Assembly: GCF_002931075.1 (NCBI RefSeq)
Contig: NZ_PSTQ01000009.1
Coordinates: 1-64,000 of the forward strand
DNA from: Pseudoclavibacter sp. AY1F1
GTDB lineage: Bacteria > Actinomycetota > Actinomycetes > Actinomycetales > Microbacteriaceae
Reading direction: 5' to 3'
DNA length: 64,000 bases
This document shows positions 60,688-64,000 of the stretch, piece by piece (position 1 is the first letter of the stretch; every line of letters begins with the position of its first letter). The translations under genes were made by a program, and so were the position numbers. The notes under the pieces are model-generated. The model worked only from the letters and a program-made list of their open reading frames with translations, was not told where the DNA came from and did no database searches.

Positions 60688-60983
60688 CAGACGGGGACCC
60701 TTCCATGATCAGCCAGAAGCTGACATTGGAGCAGGCTACACGGAACGCGCCCAACAACCCGTCTCGGCGGCGGAGCCTGTCCTTACCAGCGTCAGCAGCT
60801 CTGTTGAAGAGTTGTCGCAAAACTCCTCGTCTCAAGACCGTGGGCTTCGCAACGACCCTGGCGGCGGTGAAGGTAGGTGGCCATGCTGCGGGCAGGACGC
60901 CCCGCGTGAGGATTGAAGGACGCCTTGGGCAGATGCTAGGAGGGTATCGCTTACTCCCCCTGCCACGCTCGACGGGCGGAACT
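60688..60983. other. 296-bp intergenic region with no recognised feature
   Basis: It separates the fourth ROK gene from the convergent end-to-start ACR3-like gene on the same strand. No gene, hairpin or operator was seen. The stretch about 60790-60930 is slightly less GC-rich than its surroundings and does not read as a known protein in any frame. Confidence 0.5.
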
Positions 60984-61964
60984 CTAGGGTTTTACGGCAC
61001 TCGGGTCTCGTCCTCGCGTGGTCCTTGGGAGGAAGCGCACGAGCGCGATCATGCCCACGAGCTCGACGAGCGTTTGCATCACGATGACCACCGGAGCCAG
61101 CGCGAGCGCGGGTGGCAGTGCGAGCGCGAGCGGCAGGACGACGAGGGAGTTGCGAGTGGCACCGCTGAACGCCAGAGCTCGGGTCGCGGGAACGTCGAGG
61201 CGGAAGACTCGCCCGGCCAGGAAGCCAACGAACACCATGATCACGAGGAACGCGACATAGATCGGCACGAGCATGAGCAGCTGCGGCCCGGCAGCACCAA
61301 CCGCTCGGGCTTGGGACGCCACGACCGTGAAGAGGGTCGCCATCATGAGCGGCACCATCAGGTTCAGCATGGTGCGCTCGATCACCTTGCCGCTGCGGTG
61401 TCGTTTCGCGAGGAGCTGGACGAGGGCTGCGGCACCGAGAGGCACCACGATCAGCAGCAGGAAGGCGCGCACGAACGGGCCGATTTCCACCACGGCCACC
61501 CCATCCGGGCCGAGGAAGATCAGCAGGTAGAGCGGCAGGAGCAGCATCTGCGCGAGCATCAGCATTGGGGCTGCCGCCAGCAGTCGGTCGGCCGCGCCGC
61601 CCGCGAGGCCGGCGAACACGATCACGTAGTCGATGCACGGCGTGAGGAGCACGAGCAGCACCCCGAACAGCAACGCGGGCTGGTCCGCCACGAACCGCGA
61701 CAGTCCGTAGGCGATGACCGGCACGATCACGAAGTTCACCACTCCCACGGCCCCGAGGAAACGCCCATCGCGAAGTGACCTGCCGATGGCAGCGAACGGG
61801 ACGCCCAGGAACGTCGCGAACAGCAGCAGCGCGAGCACCGGTTCGATCGCGAGCTCGAGGTGGTGCGCCCCGGGGGCAAGGAGACCGAGCGCGCCGCCAG
61901 CGGCAATCGCCGCGAGGTACAGGACGATCTGGTGGCGCTCCAGGAGTGCGACGAGGCGCGTCAC
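60984..61964 (-). CDS. Arsenite/bile-acid symporter superfamily transporter, ACR3-like
   Basis: A 326-residue membrane protein with about ten hydrophobic segments. VLLTPCIDYVIVFAGLAGG has the cysteine of helix 4 that is conserved in ACR3 arsenite exporters, and SGATRNSLVVLPLALALP fits the later conserved helix. It is therefore likely to export arsenite or a related metalloid, although organic-acid transport by the wider superfamily is possible. GTG at 61964 is chosen because the transmembrane part begins directly after it and the promoter lies just upstream. It is divergent from a Cys-rich MerR regulator. Confidence 0.8.
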   Translation of the reverse strand: MTRLVALLERHQIVLYLAAIAAGGALGLLAPGAHHLELAIEPVLALLLFATFLGVPFAAIGRSLRDGRFLGAVGVVNFVIVPVIAYGLSRFVADQPALLFGVLLVLLTPCIDYVIVFAGLAGGAADRLLAAAPMLMLAQMLLLPLYLLIFLGPDGVAVVEIGPFVRAFLLLIVVPLGAAALVQLLAKRHRSGKVIERTMLNLMVPLMMATLFTVVASQARAVGAAGPQLLMLVPIYVAFLVIMVFVGFLAGRVFRLDVPATRALAFSGATRNSLVVLPLALALPPALALAPVVIVMQTLVELVGMIALVRFLPRTTRGRDPSAVKP

Positions 61965-62002
61965 GAGGTGGAGTTTGAAATGCGGTGAATGGGCACGACC
62001 CG

Positions 62003-62033
62003 ACGGTAAACGTTCGACCCGCTCGAAGGTCAA
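62003..62033 (-). promoter_or_regulatory. MerR-type promoter with 19-bp spacer
   Basis: On the minus strand TTGACC (62028-62033) and TACCGT (62003-62008) are separated by 19 bp, the over-long spacing typical of MerR-activated promoters. The dyad TTCGA / TCGAA with five bases between (62013-62027) lies inside the spacer. It would drive the ACR3-like gene, about 40 bp away. Confidence 0.75.
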
Positions 62034-62061
62034 ACCCGCTCCACGCTCGTAAGCTCCCGGC

Positions 62062-62496
62062 ATGCGTATCTCCGAGGTCAGCAGGCGGAGCGGGATCAGC
62101 GCGACCGCGCTGCGCTACTACGAGAGCATCGGCCTCGTCACACCGCACCGCTCCAGCAACGGCTACCGGGACTACGACGCCACCACCCTGCACCGACTCG
62201 ATCTCATCGAGGCAAGCAAAGAGCTCGGACTCCCCCTCGCGGACATCAGCAGACACCTCGCTTCCCTAGAGGTCGACTCCTGCACCGACGTGCGCGAGCA
62301 GCTGCGGCCGCTCCTCGCTGAGCGGGTGCGGCAGATCGATGAGAAGCGGGCACGGCTGGACGAGCTCCGAGCGAGACTCACGGCCGCCAGTCATGGCCTT
62401 GTTGAGTGTCCTGACCGCGACGACAGATGCTCTACGGAGTGCATCTTCCGCACCTACGACGAGAGGGCTGGGACCTGCTCCACTCCCTCGGAGTGA
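62062..62496 (+). CDS. MerR-family metal-responsive regulator
   Basis: A 144-residue protein. The N-terminal winged helix MRISEVSRRSGISATALRYY and GLVTPHRSSNGYRDY is typical, followed by a dimer helix. Five cysteines are present: C74 at the start of the dimerisation helix, C116, C123, C127 and C139 in the tail, enough to build a soft-metal site as in CueR, ZntR or MerR. It should twist the adjacent over-long promoter to activate the ACR3-like exporter when metal binds. The ATG is 98 bp from the exporter start on the opposite strand. Confidence 0.88.
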   Translation: MRISEVSRRSGISATALRYYESIGLVTPHRSSNGYRDYDATTLHRLDLIEASKELGLPLADISRHLASLEVDSCTDVREQLRPLLAERVRQIDEKRARLDELRARLTAASHGLVECPDRDDRCSTECIFRTYDERAGTCSTPSE

Positions 62497-62634
62497 GACA
62501 TGTCAAACCATGGGATGCGGAACACCAACAAGGGCCCACCTTGTCGCGGGGGTGTTCGCGCCAGTGGGTTGCTCTGCCAGGCTCCCTATCGAGTCTCGTC
62601 AAGACTCGCCACGTACGCCTTGATCCAGTGAAGA

Positions 62635-63189
62635 TCAGGGTGAACGCGCTTCACATTGCGACGTGTAGGCGGCAACCCCAGGCTCGTCCGGACGCAGCAG
62701 CTCTCGGAGTCGGAGGCGGGCGCGCTGATACCGACCGCGAGCGGTCGACTCACGAACCCCGAGGATGTTGGCGGCCTGAGGCAGCGTGAAGCCGTCCCAG
62801 AGGATCAGGCGCACGAGCTCACCTTGATTGGCCGGCAGACGGTCGAGCGCCTCACGCACTTCCAGCGCTGCAGGGTCGGCAGCCTCCGGCTGCGCCTCGA
62901 GTTGCTGGCGCAGCCTCAGAGTCAGGTCCGTGCGCCGGACCGAGCCGCGAGCCGCGTTCGCCAGGAGTCGCCGCGCGACCCCGAAGAGCCACATCCGCGC
63001 CTGCTCGGGGTCTGATGGCATGCGGTCGATGCGTCGCCAGGCGACGACAAACGTCTCGCTGAGTAGGTCAGCGGCGTCGGCCGGGACGCTCACCCGCCTC
63101 CCGAAGTAGCTGAGCAGATCAGCCGCGTTCGCATCATGGAGCGCCTCGAGCGTCGCCTCCCGGTCATCGCGCCCCTGCCTGCGGATCAC
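62635..63189 (-). CDS. ECF-type RNA polymerase sigma factor
   Basis: A 184-residue sigma factor. Region 2 includes ADAADLLSETFVVAWRRID and the RMWLFGVARRL core-binding stretch, and region 4 includes LPANQGELVRLILWDGFTLP, then AANILGVRESTARGRYQRA (helix-turn-helix). The GTG at 63189 overlaps the TGA of the upstream membrane protein gene by four bases; an earlier GTG at 63219 is less likely. Unlike most ECF operons the sigma gene is second, after the membrane protein. Confidence 0.88.
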   Translation of the reverse strand: MIRRQGRDDREATLEALHDANAADLLSYFGRRVSVPADAADLLSETFVVAWRRIDRMPSDPEQARMWLFGVARRLLANAARGSVRRTDLTLRLRQQLEAQPEAADPAALEVREALDRLPANQGELVRLILWDGFTLPQAANILGVRESTARGRYQRARLRLRELLRPDEPGVAAYTSQCEARSP

Positions 63190-63851
63190 TCGCCACTCCC
63201 GGACGTACTGGCTTCGCACTGGCCCGCCATCTCGAGCGACACTCCACCATCGAGGAAACCGGCATCCTCGAACACGCGCAGTATCTCATCGCCCATGAGA
63301 GAGCTCGCGACGACGCCGTGGTCCACGTCGGGGACGTCCGCCCCGGCCCCACCTCCGGTTCCGATTCGCTCTTCGGAAGCTTGGCGCTCGTCCTGCTCCG
63401 CTACAAGCGCGGCTTCGACGTCTTCTGGAGCGATCGACGCGACAACCGGACCCCAGTCATAGTCGGCCAGGAACTCGCGCGCCGTCTCGGTTCGCTCATC
63501 CACTTCGGCATCCGAGAGCCCGCCACCGTACTCCGGGACGACGCGCGCGACGACCGTGCAGAGACCGAGATCACTGCCCGCGTCGAGCTCGAACGTGCGC
63601 TGCGCGGCGGCATCCGGGACCCACCCGACCCAACTCAGCAGGCCCGGTCCGGCGACCGCCGCCGTCGTCCCGACGCCCAGTAGCCCGACGCTCAGGAACG
63701 CGACTCCGAGACCCGTGCGCAACCGCGAGCGTCGCGGCCGTCGCTCAGCCGCGACAGCCTGCGCGAGGGCGCGCGCCTCAGCCGCGTTCGTGGTGTCAGA
63801 TCCAAGCGCCGGCGGCGCAGCTCGGCGCACCAATCCGTCGATGTCGTCCAT
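63186..63851 (-). CDS. Single-pass membrane protein of unknown function, linked to ECF sigma factor
   Basis: A 221-residue protein with a short charged N-terminus (residues 1-45), one membrane helix (about 48-72, GLGVAFLSVGLLGVGTTAAV) and an acidic C-terminal part that should be outside the cell. The C-terminal domain contains EYGGGLSDAEVDERTETARE and is rich in Asp, Glu and Gly. It is coupled to the sigma factor gene, so it may act as an anti-sigma or sensor partner, but it lacks a recognisable zinc-binding anti-sigma motif (HxxxCxxC). Similar proteins are found next to ECF sigma factors in actinobacteria. Confidence 0.78.
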   Translation of the reverse strand: MDDIDGLVRRAAPPALGSDTTNAAEARALAQAVAAERRPRRSRLRTGLGVAFLSVGLLGVGTTAAVAGPGLLSWVGWVPDAAAQRTFELDAGSDLGLCTVVARVVPEYGGGLSDAEVDERTETAREFLADYDWGPVVASIAPEDVEAALVAEQDERQASEERIGTGGGAGADVPDVDHGVVASSLMGDEILRVFEDAGFLDGGVSLEMAGQCEASTSGSGE

Positions 63852-64000
63852 GTCGGTCCTCCTCAGTGGTTGCCCTTCACTGTGAACATGTCCGGATACG
63901 CCGCCTTCTTAACGTGGCATGCGGAATCTGCTTCCGCGCATTCGGCAGGGCGGTTCGGGATGCTCGACGCGACCAGCCGCAGTTCAACCCCTGGTTGGCA
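63852..64000. other. Upstream region of the sigma/membrane-protein pair
   Basis: No gene is seen in these 149 bases. They contain the expected promoter of the leftward sigma/membrane-protein pair, but no box could be assigned with confidence. Confidence 0.4.

Noticed and set aside
60688-60983. Possible insertion-sequence remnant
   Set aside because: Slightly different base composition, but no terminal repeats, target duplication or recognisable transposase in any frame.

Overview
The window is about 64 kb of very GC-rich actinobacterial DNA. Short gene gaps, many 4-base start/stop overlaps and frequent GTG starts fit this. Gene content (protocatechuate operon, several ROK repressors, a C-glycoside-type operon) suggests Microbacteriaceae, possibly Microbacterium or a relative; that assignment is inference. 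The theme is use of plant-derived glycosides and aromatic acids. No rRNA, tRNA, CRISPR array, intact insertion sequence or prophage was recognised.

Region 1 (1-4.8 kb): a possible NhaA antiporter fragment at the left edge, a kinase/M23-like/class III aminotransferase fusion, and a drug-type MFS exporter. Region 2 (4.9-18.6 kb): a ROK repressor, a GH43 enzyme, then a leftward operon holding a binding protein, permease, permease-ATPase fusion, ATPase, GH106-like rhamnosidase and a broken alpha/beta hydrolase, followed by a second ROK repressor. Hydrolases here show no signal peptide, so oligosaccharides or glycosides are probably imported by the ABC system and cut in the cytoplasm.

Region 3 (18.6-27.5 kb) is the most interesting part: an eight-gene leftward run with a GMC/pyranose-oxidase-like flavoenzyme, a DUF6379-like small protein, three sugar isomerase-type TIM barrels, two Gfo/Idh/MocA oxidoreductases and a GH35/DUF5597-like protein. 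The flavoenzyme, small protein and TIM barrel are the components of known C-glycoside cleaving systems (CarA and CarB/CarC; DgpB/DgpC), so I read it as a glycoside 3-oxidation and C-C or C-O cleavage operon.

Region 4 (28-35.7 kb): a LysR regulator and a six-gene leftward operon (flavin monooxygenase, cyclase-family hydrolase, two FAH-family enzymes, amidohydrolase/decarboxylase, thiolase) for an unidentified aromatic or alicyclic acid. Region 5 (35.7-38 kb): two decayed toxin-antitoxin loci flank an aldo/keto reductase. Region 6 (38.1-44.6 kb): a GntR regulator with an APC permease, a cytosine-deaminase-like amidohydrolase and an MFS carrier, then an SDR and a Fic protein.

Region 7 (44.7-52.7 kb) is a complete 4-hydroxybenzoate/protocatechuate operon, pobA-pcaH-pcaG-pcaB-pcaL-pcaI-pcaJ-pcaF, ending in 3-oxoadipyl-CoA thiolysis. 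Region 8 (52.9-60.7 kb) has two GH3 glucosidases, an alpha/beta hydrolase and two more ROK repressors. Region 9 (61-64 kb) has an ACR3-like exporter with a divergent Cys-rich MerR regulator, and an ECF sigma factor with a membrane protein.

A recurring near-palindrome of about 25 bp (half-site ACTTATGT, mirror ACATAAGT) sits between genes beside three of the ROK loci, and a close relative lies upstream of the C-glycoside-type operon. This suggests a shared sugar-responsive regulon.
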